From Silicimonas algicola (GTDB taxonomy: Bacteria; Pseudomonadota; Alphaproteobacteria; Rhodobacterales; Rhodobacteraceae), in the NCBI RefSeq assembly GCF_003148765.1, contig NZ_QGGV01000002.1, positions 555,164-619,163 of the forward strand: DNA of 64,000 nucleotides. Reading direction: 5' to 3'. Shown one piece after another: positions 19,371-28,468 of this stretch; the stretch's first letter is position 1; every line of letters starts with the position of its first letter. The translations under genes were made by a program, and so were the position numbers. The notes under the pieces were generated by a model. The model was given only the letters and a program-made list of their open reading frames with translations, did no database searches and had not been told where the DNA came from.

Positions 19371-20237
19371 CTACCGCCGTGTCTGCGCAAACAGGTTGAA
19401 CCAGTTGCCCGTGAAGATCATCAGCGCGCCGAGAAGGACCCAGAGGTCCAGCGCCTCGCCGTAGAAGAGGGCGCCCACGATGGCGATGGCGGGCAGGCGC
19501 ACGAAGTCCATCGGCGTCACCACGATGGCGGGCGCCACGGCAAGCGCGTTCGTCACGCAGGTATGCGCCAGAAGGCCGGCGCAGCCGATCAGGATGACGA
19601 GAGGCCAGGACGACGCCCGCGGCCAAGCCACGTCGCCGTCCCATCCGACCGCGACGATGCCCATGACCGCCTGCATGACGGTCAGCCAGAAGAGGACGCC
19701 GAGGATCGTCTCGCTCCGCGTCAGCATCCGCGTCGTCACGATGGACCCGGCAAAACAGATCGCCGAAGCCGCGGCGAAGGCGAGGCCAAGCGCATCTCCT
19801 CCGACGCCCGGTCGCGCGACCAGAAGCGCTCCCGCAAAGCCCAGAAGCACGGCGAGGCCGCGCGACCGCGTCAGGCTTTCGCCCGCGAAGAGGACGGCGA
19901 AGACCACGACCCAGATGGGCGAGGTGAACTCGAGCGCGAAGACCTGCGCCAGCGTGATGAGCGGCAGGGCCGAAAACCACAGGTTCTGGCCGGTGAAGTG
20001 GGCGAGGTTGCGCAGGAGGTGAAGCCGCAGGCGGTCGAAGCGCACCTCGCGCAGCTTGCCCGTCGCGGTCCCCACGGCAAGCACGATGAAGAGCCCGATG
20101 AACGACCGGTACATCATCATCTCGAAGCTGTCCAACTCGCCCGAGAGTTGCCGCCCGGCGACGGCCATCGACGAGAACGACACGACCGCGCCGCTCATCC
20201 AGGCCGCTGCCACCAGCGGCCGTGAGGAGTCGGTCAT
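19371..20237 (-). CDS. EamA/DMT superfamily transporter
   Basis: 288 aa with about ten membrane helices (WMSGAVVSFSSMAVAGRQL at the start, LDLWVLLGALMIFTGNWF at the end) and two EamA repeats. It resembles the RarD/S-adenosylmethionine-transporter-like members, but I cannot name a substrate. The ATG at 20237 overlaps the stop of the YdcF gene (ATGA), so the two are co-transcribed. Confidence 0.88.
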   Translation of the reverse strand: MTDSSRPLVAAAWMSGAVVSFSSMAVAGRQLSGELDSFEMMMYRSFIGLFIVLAVGTATGKLREVRFDRLRLHLLRNLAHFTGQNLWFSALPLITLAQVFALEFTSPIWVVVFAVLFAGESLTRSRGLAVLLGFAGALLVARPGVGGDALGLAFAAASAICFAGSIVTTRMLTRSETILGVLFWLTVMQAVMGIVAVGWDGDVAWPRASSWPLVILIGCAGLLAHTCVTNALAVAPAIVVTPMDFVRLPAIAIVGALFYGEALDLWVLLGALMIFTGNWFNLFAQTRR

Positions 20238-20863
20238 TCGAGGTACTTGATGTAGCTTTCGCGCGGCACGTTCGCCGCTTCGGACGCGCTCGCCGCCGCG
20301 GCGCGAAGGGCGTTCCAGGGCCATTTCACCGCTTCCCACAGAAGACCCTCGGTGATGGCGAAGCCGCCCTCGGGGTCTGCGGCGACGTTGCGCACGTCCT
20401 CGAAGCCCGCCCAGCGGAACGAGGCGTTCGCGCGCGGCAGGTGATAGCGGTTCGTGACGAGAAGGATGGGCCGGTCATGCGCCAGCCGTTCGATGTCTGC
20501 GGTGAAAAGCGCGTTCTGCAACGTCGAGAGCGAGGCGTCCTCGACGACCATGGCGTCCTGCGGGACACCGGCTGCCAAGGCCACCGTCTCCATCGCGCGC
20601 GCCACGGGCGGTGTGCCGCCCCCCGTCAGGACCAGAAGCGGCGCCTTGCCGGCCCCGTAGAGCTCGATGCCCTTGGCGAGCCGTGCCTCGCTTTCGGGCG
20701 AGAGGGCGGTGCCGGCCTCATCCATGCCATGACCGAGGACGACGATGGCCTGCCCCTCGGGCGTCTCGGGCGCATGGTACATCGCCACGTAGAGCCCCGT
20801 CCCGATAAGCGCCAGCCACATCGCCAGCACCGCGATCGAGAAAATCCATCGAATCAAGCCCAT
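20234..20863 (-). CDS. YdcF/SanA-like DUF218 protein
   Basis: 209 aa. One N-terminal membrane helix (WIFSIAVLAMWLALIGTGLY) is followed by a DUF218 domain with AIVVLGHGMDEAG, LLVLTGGGTPP, ALFTADIERLA and LVTNRYHLPRA. Family members are anchored at the inner membrane and linked to envelope or cell-wall physiology; the reaction is unknown. The start at ATG 20863 gives a compact membrane anchor; the upstream binding site is weak and ATG 20893 is possible. Confidence 0.85.
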   Translation of the reverse strand: MGLIRWIFSIAVLAMWLALIGTGLYVAMYHAPETPEGQAIVVLGHGMDEAGTALSPESEARLAKGIELYGAGKAPLLVLTGGGTPPVARAMETVALAAGVPQDAMVVEDASLSTLQNALFTADIERLAHDRPILLVTNRYHLPRANASFRWAGFEDVRNVAADPEGGFAITEGLLWEAVKWPWNALRAAAASASEAANVPRESYIKYLE

Positions 20864-20936
20864 GTCGTCATCCCGCACTGCCCCTGACGCCATTCTGGCC
20901 GATAATGGCCGTTCGGCCCACAGGATTCCTCCGACG

Positions 20937-21212
20937 TCAGTCCTCGCGGATCGAGAAGTCCCGTTGAATCCCTGTCGTCGCCGTGCCCCAGACACTTCCC
21001 CGCGTGCGCGCCTGATGCGCCTCGAAGGCGGTCCGGTCGGCGAAAGCCTCCGTCACGGTCCAGACAAGAGGATCGTCGTCCTGAGCGACCTCGAACGATA
21101 TACACCCCGGCTCGTCCCGCGTCAGCCGCACATGCTCGGCCAGGTGAGCCCGCACGATCCCGGCTTCGGCCTCGTCGCGGCAGATCAGCCGTCCGGTCAG
21201 GTGGAGCGTCAT
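20937..21212 (-). CDS. ABM-domain protein (putative quinol monooxygenase)
   Basis: 91 aa, a single antibiotic-biosynthesis-monooxygenase fold: LTGRLICRDEAEAGIVRAHL then EPGCISFEVAQDDDPL and a W near residue 51. YgiN-type enzymes act on small quinols without cofactors. It lies 10 bases after guaA on the same strand, so it is probably co-transcribed with it. Function beyond the fold is not established. Confidence 0.8.
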   Translation of the reverse strand: MTLHLTGRLICRDEAEAGIVRAHLAEHVRLTRDEPGCISFEVAQDDDPLVWTVTEAFADRTAFEAHQARTRGSVWGTATTGIQRDFSIRED

Positions 21213-21222
21213 GGCGTCGTCC

Positions 21223-22803
21223 TCATTCCCACTCGATGGTCCCGGGGGGCTTCGAGGTGATGTCGTAGGTCACGCGGTTGATGCCGCCGACCTCGTTGAT
21301 GATGCGCGTCGCCGTCTCGCCCAGGAAGTCGTGGCTGAAGGGATAGTAGTCCGCCGTCATGCCGTCGACGCTGGTGACCGCCCGCAGCGCGCAGGCGAAG
21401 TCATAGGTCCGGCCGTCGCCCATCACGCCCACGGTGCGGACGGGCAGGATCGCCACGAAGGCCTGCCAGATGTCGTCGTAAAGGTTGTGTCGCCGGATCT
21501 GGTCGATGAAGACGGCGTCGGCCTTCCGCAGGATGTCCAGCTTCTCCCGCGTGATCTCGCCCGGACAGCGGATCGCGAGGCCCGGGCCGGGGAAGGGGTG
21601 CCGGCCGATGAAGGACGGCGGCAGGCCCAACTCGCGCCCCAGAGCGCGGACCTCGTCCTTGAAGAGCTCGCGCAAGGGTTCGACAAGCTTCAGGCCCATC
21701 TTCTCGGGCAGGCCGCCCACGTTATGGTGCGACTTGATCGTGACCGAGGGGCCGCCCGAGAAGCTGACACTTTCGATCACGTCGGGATAGAGAGTGCCCT
21801 GGGCCAGGAATTCGGCGCCGTCGATCTCGTTCGCGTGCTTCTGGAAAACGTCGATGAAGAGCCGGCCGATGGTCTTCCGCTTCAGCTCGGGGTCGGACAC
21901 GCCCTCGAGCGCGCTGAGGAACAGCTCGCTCTCGTCGGCGTGGATCAGCGGGATGTTGTAGTTGTCGCGGAACATGGTCACGACTTCGTCGGCTTCGTTC
22001 AGCCGCAGAAGCCCGTGGTCGACGAAGACGCAGGTCAATTGGTCGCCGATCGCCTCGTGGATCAGCACCGCCGCGACCGAGGAATCGACGCCGCCCGACA
22101 GCCCGCAGATCACGCGCCGGTCGCCGACCTGCTCGCGGATGATGCGGATCGCCTCGTCGCGGTAGCTGGCCATCGTCCAGTCGCCGGTGAAGCCCGCGAG
22201 GCGCACGAAATTCTCGTACAGTCGCGCGCCGCGAGGGGTGTGATGCACCTCAGGATGAAACTGCACCGCGTAGAAGTGCCGCTCCGTGTCGGCGGTCACG
22301 GCGAAGGGCGCATTGGGCGAGGTGCCATAGACCTCGAAGCCGGGCGCCAGTTGCGAGACGTGGTCACCGTGGCTCATCCAGACCTGCTCGCGGCCGGTAT
22401 GGAACCAGCCCTCGAGAAGCGGCAGCGATCCTTTCGGCTCGACCCAGGCGCGGCCGAACTCAGCAGTCCCTCCGCCGCCCGAGATCTTGCCGCCTTCGAC
22501 CCGACCTCCCAGGTCCTGCATCATCGCCTGCTGGCCGTAGCAGATGCCCAGGATCGGAACGCCCAGCTCGTAAACCGAGGCGGGGGGACGCGGCGAGCCC
22601 TCGCGCACCACGGAATCGGGTCCGCCCGAGAAGATGACGGCCTTCGGCGCGAAATCCGCGAGGAAGGCGTCGGTCACGTTCTGATAGGGATGGATCTCGC
22701 AATAGACGTTCAGCTCGCGCAGCCGCCGCGCGATGAGCTGCGTCACCTGGCTGCCGAAGTCGACGATGAGAAGGCGCTGATGTTCGGTCGCGTGCTGGGT
22801 CAT
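21223..22803 (-). CDS. guaA: GMP synthase (glutamine-hydrolysing)
   Basis: Converts XMP to GMP using ATP and glutamine. It has 526 aa. The N-terminal class-I amidotransferase domain has the nucleophile in [12 protein letters not shown] and the histidine in [13 protein letters not shown]. The ATP pyrophosphatase loop is [18 protein letters not shown]. The C-terminal dimerisation domain ends KPPGTIEWE, the invariant GuaA terminus. The ATG is at 22803. Confidence 0.98.
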   Translation of the reverse strand: MTQHATEHQRLLIVDFGSQVTQLIARRLRELNVYCEIHPYQNVTDAFLADFAPKAVIFSGGPDSVVREGSPRPPASVYELGVPILGICYGQQAMMQDLGGRVEGGKISGGGGTAEFGRAWVEPKGSLPLLEGWFHTGREQVWMSHGDHVSQLAPGFEVYGTSPNAPFAVTADTERHFYAVQFHPEVHHTPRGARLYENFVRLAGFTGDWTMASYRDEAIRIIREQVGDRRVICGLSGGVDSSVAAVLIHEAIGDQLTCVFVDHGLLRLNEADEVVTMFRDNYNIPLIHADESELFLSALEGVSDPELKRKTIGRLFIDVFQKHANEIDGAEFLAQGTLYPDVIESVSFSGGPSVTIKSHHNVGGLPEKMGLKLVEPLRELFKDEVRALGRELGLPPSFIGRHPFPGPGLAIRCPGEITREKLDILRKADAVFIDQIRRHNLYDDIWQAFVAILPVRTVGVMGDGRTYDFACALRAVTSVDGMTADYYPFSHDFLGETATRIINEVGGINRVTYDITSKPPGTIEWE

Positions 22804-22976
22804 GGGGCTGGCTTACGGCGCGTCCGCGCGCCGTGCAAGGGCAGGGTCCCCGGCAGGACGCCGCCGGGCGATGTGAGAGTGTCCGACGCCTGTGGAAAAG
22901 GCGGAACCGCCCGGCGGTCGTCGCGTTCCGACTTCATACGCACACGGCACACTCAAACACGACCGGAGGACACGAC

Positions 22977-23462
22977 ATGAAGGACCTTGACGGGCTGTTC
23001 AAGCACTTCCTGAAGGACATCTACTACGCCGAGAAGCAGGTGAAGAAGACCCTGCCCAAGATGGCGCGCAAGGCCGACAGCGCCGAGTTGAAGGAGGCCT
23101 TCGAAAGCCATCTCGAAGAGACCAACACCCAGATCGAGAACCTCGAGAAGATCTTCGAGCACCTTGGCATGAAGGCCCGCGGCGTCACCTGCGCCGCAAT
23201 CGAGGGCATCCTCGAGGAAGGCAAGGAGATCATGGACGAGGCCGAAGACGGCGATACCCGTGACGCCGGCATGATCGCCGCCGCTCAGGCCGTCGAGCAC
23301 TACGAGATCACGCGCTACGGCACGATGGTGTCGTGGTGCAAGACGCTCGGCCTTCCCAAGGAGGTCGGACAGCTTCTCCAGGCCAATCTCGACCAGGAAT
23401 ACGCCGCGGACGAGAAGCTGACCAAGCTCGCCGAAGGCACCTTGAACCGTCAGGCCGCCTGA
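22977..23462 (+). CDS. YciE/YciF-type DUF892 ferroxidase-like protein
   Basis: 161 aa, all-helical ferritin-like fold with MKDLDGLFKHFLKDIYYAEK at the start, the conserved ESHLEETNTQIENLEKIF segment and AQAVEHYEITRYG. The family is induced by osmotic or other stress and is thought to bind a di-iron site through such E and H residues. GGAGGA lies 6 bases before the ATG at 22977. It stands alone and ends in a strong hairpin. Confidence 0.92.
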   Translation: MKDLDGLFKHFLKDIYYAEKQVKKTLPKMARKADSAELKEAFESHLEETNTQIENLEKIFEHLGMKARGVTCAAIEGILEEGKEIMDEAEDGDTRDAGMIAAAQAVEHYEITRYGTMVSWCKTLGLPKEVGQLLQANLDQEYAADEKLTKLAEGTLNRQAA

Positions 23463-23473
23463 CCTGACCCACC

Positions 23474-23504
23474 CTTCGTCCGGAGCCGCTCCCTCCGGAC
23501 GAAG
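23474..23504 (+). terminator. 12-bp hairpin after the DUF892 gene
   Basis: CTTCGTCCGGAG at 23474-23485 pairs perfectly with CTCCGGACGAAG at 23493-23504 across a 7-base loop, 12 bases after the stop. No T-run follows, so termination could need Rho or the hairpin may only protect the 3' end. Confidence 0.6.
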
Positions 23505-23615
23505 CGGCCCGTCGCACAGGATGTCGTTTTCAGTCGCAGAGCGGCGGAAACATCGTCCGCGGCGGGCCGTCTCGGGCCTATGACTGGAACAGACGTCGAG
23601 ATCCGGAGCCGACCC

Positions 23616-25160
23616 ATGGACGACAACAGCCAGAAACGCCGCCGCGGTACGGGCGGGGGAGCGGCGCGCCGCGCCGAACGCACCCAGATCCGGCACGAGG
23701 CCGCGCGCTTCATCGAGCGCCGCATCCCCAACCTCGACATCCTTCACCCTGAGGCGATCGAGATCATCGAGGCCAACGCCGAAACGGTGCTGGAAGAGAT
23801 CGGCGTCGTCTTCTCGGACAACCCGGAGGCGCTCGCGCGCTGGCGCGACGCCGGCGCTGACGTCCAGGACGACCGTGTGCGCCTTCCCAAGGGCCTTGCG
23901 CGGGAACTGTGCAAGACCGCACCCGCCCGCTTCACGCAGCACGCCAGAAACCCCGAACGCAACGTCGAGGTCGGCGGCCCGAACCTCGTCCTCGCCCCGG
24001 TCTACGGCCCGCCCTTCGTCCGCGATGCCGCGGGCGGACGTCGCTATGCGACCATCGCCGACTTCCGCAACTTTGTCCGCCTCGCCTACATGTCGAAATG
24101 GCTGCACCATTCGGGCGGCACGGTCTGCGAGCCGACCGACGTGCCCGTCCACGTCCGTCACCTCGACATGCTCCACGCCCACATGACGCTGTCGGACAAG
24201 CCTTTCATGGGCTCGGTCACCGAGCCGTCGCGGGCGAAGGATTCGGTCGAGATGGCCGGTGTCCTCTTCGGCGAGGATTTCGTGGCGCAGAACACGGTGA
24301 TGACGTCGCTCGTCAACATCAACTCGCCGCTGACCTTCGACGGCACGATGATGGGCGCGCTCGAAACCTATGCCGCGGCGAATCAGGCCGCCATCGTGTC
24401 GCCCTTCATCGTGGGCGGCGCCATGTCGCCGGTGTCCGTCGCAGGCACGCTGACGCAGGTGCTGGCCGAGGTCATGGTCGGCGTCGGTTATTCCCAGCTT
24501 GTCCGCAAGGGCGCACCCGTAATCGCGGGCGCCTTCGTGACCTCGATCGACATGAACTCGGGCGCCCCCACCTTCGGCACGCCCGAAGCCGCGCAGATCA
24601 CCTTCGGCATGGGCCAGCTTGCCCGTCGCCTGGGGCTGCCCTACCGCTCGGCGGGCGCCTTCTGCGGCTCCAAGTTGCCCGACGCGCAGGCCGCTTACGA
24701 ATCCGCCAACTCGCTGAACGTCGGTCTTCTTTCAGGCGTCAACTTCATGCTTCACGCGGCCGGATGGCTGGAGGGCGGACTGGTTTCCAGCTACGAGAAA
24801 TTCGTGATGGACGCCGATCAGCTCGGCATCCTCCACGGGCTCGCAGGCGGCGTCGACGTGTCCGAGAACGCTCAGGCTATGGACGCCATCCGCGAGGTCG
24901 GACCGGGCGGTCACTACCTTGGCTGCGCCCATACCCAGGCCAATTTCCAGACTGCCTTCTGGCGGACCGGCGTCTTCGACTACAAGCCGTTCGAGACCTG
25001 GGCCGAGGAAGGTGCGCGGGACACCGAGGCCCTGGCCACGGCCAAGGTCGCGCGGATGCTGTCCGAATATCAGGCACCCGCGCTGGACCAGGGCGTCGCC
25101 GAAGCGCTCGACGCCTATGTCGCGCGACGGAAGTCCGAGATCCCCGAGAGCTTCGACTAG
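23616..25160 (+). CDS. MttB-like trimethylamine methyltransferase family protein, without pyrrolysine
   Basis: 514 aa, MttB superfamily. In this family a corrinoid protein accepts a methyl group from a quaternary or tertiary amine. No in-frame amber codon interrupts the gene, so it is the non-pyrrolysine type, some members of which use glycine betaine or related compounds. Conserved-looking parts are HSGGTVCEPTDVPVHVRHLD, SVTEPSRAKDSVEMAG and SAGAFCGSKLPDAQAAYES. I chose the ATG at 23616 (GGAG 7 bases upstream) over 23580. No corrinoid protein gene lies beside it, so the acceptor must be encoded elsewhere. Confidence 0.88.
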   Translation: MDDNSQKRRRGTGGGAARRAERTQIRHEAARFIERRIPNLDILHPEAIEIIEANAETVLEEIGVVFSDNPEALARWRDAGADVQDDRVRLPKGLARELCKTAPARFTQHARNPERNVEVGGPNLVLAPVYGPPFVRDAAGGRRYATIADFRNFVRLAYMSKWLHHSGGTVCEPTDVPVHVRHLDMLHAHMTLSDKPFMGSVTEPSRAKDSVEMAGVLFGEDFVAQNTVMTSLVNINSPLTFDGTMMGALETYAAANQAAIVSPFIVGGAMSPVSVAGTLTQVLAEVMVGVGYSQLVRKGAPVIAGAFVTSIDMNSGAPTFGTPEAAQITFGMGQLARRLGLPYRSAGAFCGSKLPDAQAAYESANSLNVGLLSGVNFMLHAAGWLEGGLVSSYEKFVMDADQLGILHGLAGGVDVSENAQAMDAIREVGPGGHYLGCAHTQANFQTAFWRTGVFDYKPFETWAEEGARDTEALATAKVARMLSEYQAPALDQGVAEALDAYVARRKSEIPESFD

Positions 25161-25164
25161 GGTC

Positions 25165-25461
25165 TCAGTTCGCGGCCGGCTGGCGAAGAAGCGCCAGCCG
25201 AGCCTCCTCGATCAGCGCCACCAGCGCCTCGACATGGCGCGCGACCGAATAGGCCGCGCCGCCCTCGCGCCGCGCCAGGTCGATTTCGGCCTCGCGCTCG
25301 GCCAGCCTTTCGAACGCCAATCCCGGACCCGGAGGCATCTCTCCCGGCAACACGCGCCGCAACAGGCGGTCGCGGTTGTAATCGGCCGCGCCGTGACGGG
25401 CGGCGCGCACCAGAAGGCTGGGACGGCGGAGCGAGGAAAGCAGGCTCTGGGGATCGGTCAC
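25165..25461 (-). CDS. DUF6477 family protein
   Basis: 98 aa, basic and leucine-rich, typical of Rhodobacteraceae: TDPQSLLSSLRRPSLLVRAA, HGAADYNRDRLLRRVLPG, then a C-terminal helix EALVALIEEARLALLR. The start is GTG at 25461 with AGGAG 8 bases upstream. It is divergent from the DUF6456 gene, which is also family-restricted, and convergent with the MttB-like gene. The function is unknown. Confidence 0.8.
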   Translation of the reverse strand: MTDPQSLLSSLRRPSLLVRAARHGAADYNRDRLLRRVLPGEMPPGPGLAFERLAEREAEIDLARREGGAAYSVARHVEALVALIEEARLALLRQPAAN

Positions 25462-25670
25462 GGGCGGTACTCCTGTTAAGCATTCCCGACAGCTAACGCA
25501 ACCCAAGCGTGTGTTGCTTAATGCCACGCATCAGCGCCCGATCATATTTTCCTTTGTTTACAAACTTGGGGAACGATCATCCTTAACCCGGCGGCCGTTA
25601 ATGAAGCGGCAATCATTACTATCACAGGTTGTTACGGCGTATCAGCGCCGGGGATGAAAGGGGGAGACGG

Positions 25671-26804
25671 ATGTCGCTTGCGGTGCAAGGACTTTGCTGC
25701 GTCGATCAAGGGCCGGACTGGGTTCCCGCCCAGGTCAGAACCTACCTCGCGCATGTGACCCATGGCAGATCCATACGGTCGCTCGCGCGAGAGGCGGGCT
25801 GCCACGCCTCGACCGTCCTGCGGCAGGTGCGGCGCTTCGAGACGCGCCGCGACGATCTTCTCGTCGATCTGGCACTTCGCCGGCTTGAAGGGGTCGCTGC
25901 CCGACCCGACCGGCGTGCTGTAACTCCAGGGGGTACCCAAGTCGTGATGCTGAACAGAAAACCCGAAGACTTCGCCGTGCCGGACGACGACCAGTTGAAG
26001 GAGGCCGCGCCGCGTATCCTGCGCCGTCTCAATGAGCCCGGCGCCTGCCTCGCCATCGCGGCCGACATGGAAAAGGCCGTCATCGTGCGCGAGGAGAAGG
26101 ACGGCCAGACGCTGCGCACCGCTGTCGTCGACCGCGCGCTGGCCGAGGCGATGGTCCTGAAGGACTGGATCGCCCCGCAGGGCGAAGGGCGCATCCAGCG
26201 CTACCGCATCACCCAGGCCGGCCGCATGGCGCTGAAACGTCTTCTGGCCGAGGAGGAAGCGCTCCGCGCCAACATGGGCGAGGGGATGGACCCCTATTCC
26301 GAGCAGCACCGCGACTGGGCGCGGCGCAACGCGGACGACCGGCCGAACAAGAAGCGCGGCATCCGCTACAACGCCGCCGAAAGTCCGATGACCGCGCTCG
26401 CCCGCCGCAAGGACCGGGGCGGCGCGCCTTTCCTGACCGCCGATCTCGTCGCTGCGGGCGAAAGACTGCGCGAGGACTTCGAACTGGCGCAGATGGGCCC
26501 CCGCATCACCCAGAACTGGGAGCGTTTCCTCGAAGGCGGCGCGCGCGGAAGCTTCAATCCGGGCGGCGCGGGCGGCGGTTCGAGCCGCGCGCGCGAACGG
26601 GTGACGGCGGCGCTGTCGGACCTGGGGCCGGGCCTGGGCGACGTCGTCCTGCGCTGCTGCTGCTTCCTCGAAGGCATGGAGGCGGTCGAGCAGCGCATGG
26701 GCTGGTCGGCACGCTCGGGCAAGATCGTGCTCCGGATCGCGCTCCACCGTCTCAAGGGCCACTACGACGAGACGTCGGGCAACTGGTCGCCGATGATCGG
26801 GTGA
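25671..26804 (+). CDS. DUF6456 domain protein with N-terminal helix-turn-helix
   Basis: 377 aa. Residues 20-60 (YLAHVTHGRSIRSLAREAGC, HASTVLRQVRRFE) look like a helix-turn-helix. The C-terminal DUF6456 part includes TADLVAAGERLREDFELAQM, PRITQNWERFLEGG, then DLGPGLGDVVLRCCCFLEGM. This architecture is typical of Rhodobacterales and other Alphaproteobacteria; a role in regulation is inferred from the helix-turn-helix only. The start is ATG 25671 with GGGGGAG just upstream. Confidence 0.82.
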   Translation: MSLAVQGLCCVDQGPDWVPAQVRTYLAHVTHGRSIRSLAREAGCHASTVLRQVRRFETRRDDLLVDLALRRLEGVAARPDRRAVTPGGTQVVMLNRKPEDFAVPDDDQLKEAAPRILRRLNEPGACLAIAADMEKAVIVREEKDGQTLRTAVVDRALAEAMVLKDWIAPQGEGRIQRYRITQAGRMALKRLLAEEEALRANMGEGMDPYSEQHRDWARRNADDRPNKKRGIRYNAAESPMTALARRKDRGGAPFLTADLVAAGERLREDFELAQMGPRITQNWERFLEGGARGSFNPGGAGGGSSRARERVTAALSDLGPGLGDVVLRCCCFLEGMEAVEQRMGWSARSGKIVLRIALHRLKGHYDETSGNWSPMIG

Positions 26805-26810
26805 CCGGAC

Positions 26811-26839
26811 AAGAAAGGGGCGCCCGCGACGGACGCCCC
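26811..26839 (-). terminator. Rho-independent terminator after catalase
   Basis: On the minus strand GGGGCGTCC, loop GTCGC and GGGCGCCCC form a 9-bp stem (one G-T pair) followed directly by TTTCTT. It lies 27 bases after the catalase stop and 7 bases past the stop of the convergent DUF6456 gene. Confidence 0.88.
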
Positions 26840-26865
26840 GATCAAGTTTCCTGCGGTGAACCGCC

Positions 26866-28362
26866 CTATTCGGCGGCGGTCGGCGTCTCTTCCGTCACCG
26901 AGATCGCGACCTCGTCCTTCGGGTGGCGCAAGGCCGCCCGGACGCCGGCTTCATAGTCAGGGTGAACCTTCTTCAGCACCGCCAGCCAACGCTCCTTCAC
27001 GCTTTCCGAGCAGGGCGCCATGGCGGCGGCCATGTTCGAATGCAGCCGGTTGCGCTCATCCTGCTCCATCACCTCGGCATAGAGCTTGCGCGGCTGGACG
27101 TAGTCCTCGTCCTCTTCGTTCTGGCGATAGCGGTCTGCGTCCGCCTCGATGCGCAGTGGCGGCTCCTTGACCGAGGCGTCGGGCTTGGCCGACTCGCCGT
27201 ACTGGTTCGGCTCGTAATAGGCATCGGGATGACCCGTCACCTGCGGGAAGAACCGCATCGTGCCATCCTTGTGATAGTGATGGACGGGGACCTGCGGCGC
27301 GTTCGCCGGAAGCGCTTCGTAGTGCGTGCCGAGGCGATAGCGGTGCGCGTCGGCATAGGCGAAGACCCGGCCCTGGAGCATCTTGTCGGGGCTGTAGCCG
27401 ATGCCCGGCACCTTGTTCGACGGCGAGTAGGCGGCGTTTTCGACGAAGATCCAGTAGTTGTCCGGGTTCTTGTTGAACTCGAGCATTCCGACCGGGATCA
27501 GTGGATAGTCGCCGTGCGGCCAGACCTTCGTCAGGTCGAACGGGTTGAAGCCGCAGGTCCGCGCCTCTTCCTCGGCCATGACCTGGATGTTCAGCTCCCA
27601 CTTCGGGAAGTTGCCTTCGTCGATCGCGTTGTAGAGGTCTTCCTGATAGCTCTCGCGCGTCTGCCCGATCAGCTTCTCGGCCTGGGCGTTGGTGTAGTTC
27701 CGGATCGGCTGCTGGCAGCGGAAATGGAACTTGACCCAGTGGCGCTCGCCCGCGTCGTTCCAGAACGAATAGGTGTGGCTGCCGTAGCCGTGCATGTGCA
27801 TCGGATTCATCGGGATGCCGCGATCCGACATCAGGATGGTGACCTGGTGAACCGACTCGGGCTGCGCCGCCCAGAAGTCGAACATCGCCTCGGGCGACCG
27901 CAAGTTGGTCTTCGGGTGCCGCTTCTGGGTGCGGATGAAGTCGGGGAACTTGTAGGGGTCGCGGACGAAGAAGATGGGAGTGTTGTTGCCCACCACGTCC
28001 CAGTTGCCTTCGTCGGTGTAGAACTTGACCGAGAAGCCGCGCACGTCGCGCTCGGCGTCCGCGGCGCCCTGTTCGCCGGCGACGGTCGACCAGCGCGAGA
28101 GGATGTCGCAGCTATTGCCGACCTTCGAGAAGATGCTGGCGCGGGTGTACTTCGAGATGTCGTGCGTCACCGTGAAGGTGCCCTGCGCGCCCCAGCCCTT
28201 GGCGTGGACGACGCGCTCGGGGATGCGCTCGCGGTTCTGGTGGGCCAGCTTCTCGATTAGCTGATAGTCCTCCAGCAGAACCGGGCCGCGAGGGCCGGCG
28301 GTCTGGGACGTTTCATTCGTGGGTACCGGCGCGCCGGCGGTGGTCGTCTGGCGGGGGGCCAT
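26866..28362 (-). CDS. katA: Haem catalase, small-subunit type
   Basis: Breaks down hydrogen peroxide. It has 498 aa. The distal histidine lies in [15 protein letters not shown], the asparagine in [14 protein letters not shown] and the proximal tyrosine in [14 protein letters not shown]. The usual HAKGAGAFG core reads HAKGWGAQG here, an uncommon variant beside the active site. There is no C-terminal flavodoxin domain, so it is a small-subunit enzyme. GAGGAGG lies 5 bases before the ATG. It is divergent from oxyR, which implies peroxide induction. The symbol is by family. Confidence 0.95.
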   Translation of the reverse strand: MAPRQTTTAGAPVPTNETSQTAGPRGPVLLEDYQLIEKLAHQNRERIPERVVHAKGWGAQGTFTVTHDISKYTRASIFSKVGNSCDILSRWSTVAGEQGAADAERDVRGFSVKFYTDEGNWDVVGNNTPIFFVRDPYKFPDFIRTQKRHPKTNLRSPEAMFDFWAAQPESVHQVTILMSDRGIPMNPMHMHGYGSHTYSFWNDAGERHWVKFHFRCQQPIRNYTNAQAEKLIGQTRESYQEDLYNAIDEGNFPKWELNIQVMAEEEARTCGFNPFDLTKVWPHGDYPLIPVGMLEFNKNPDNYWIFVENAAYSPSNKVPGIGYSPDKMLQGRVFAYADAHRYRLGTHYEALPANAPQVPVHHYHKDGTMRFFPQVTGHPDAYYEPNQYGESAKPDASVKEPPLRIEADADRYRQNEEDEDYVQPRKLYAEVMEQDERNRLHSNMAAAMAPCSESVKERWLAVLKKVHPDYEAGVRAALRHPKDEVAISVTEETPTAAE

Positions 28363-28453
28363 GCCATCCTCCTCAAGGTGTCTGTGGGTGCAACCTGCCG
28401 ACCTTCTCGCCGATTCCTGGAATAATTAAAAATTGCATTTCCTGTCCTCTGCG

Positions 28454-28468
28454 ATAACTAAAACCTAT
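28454..28468. promoter_or_regulatory. Candidate OxyR half-site between catalase and oxyR
   Basis: ATAA, 7 bases and CTAT match one half of the ATAG-N7-CTAT OxyR element. It overlaps the oxyR start codon. The expected second half 22 bases upstream matches only partly. The AT-rich stretch 28419-28440 probably holds the promoters. Confidence 0.4.

Noticed and set aside
25583..25601. CtrA binding site upstream of the DUF6456 gene
   Set aside because: The two TTAA boxes are 11 bases apart instead of 7, so the consensus is not met.
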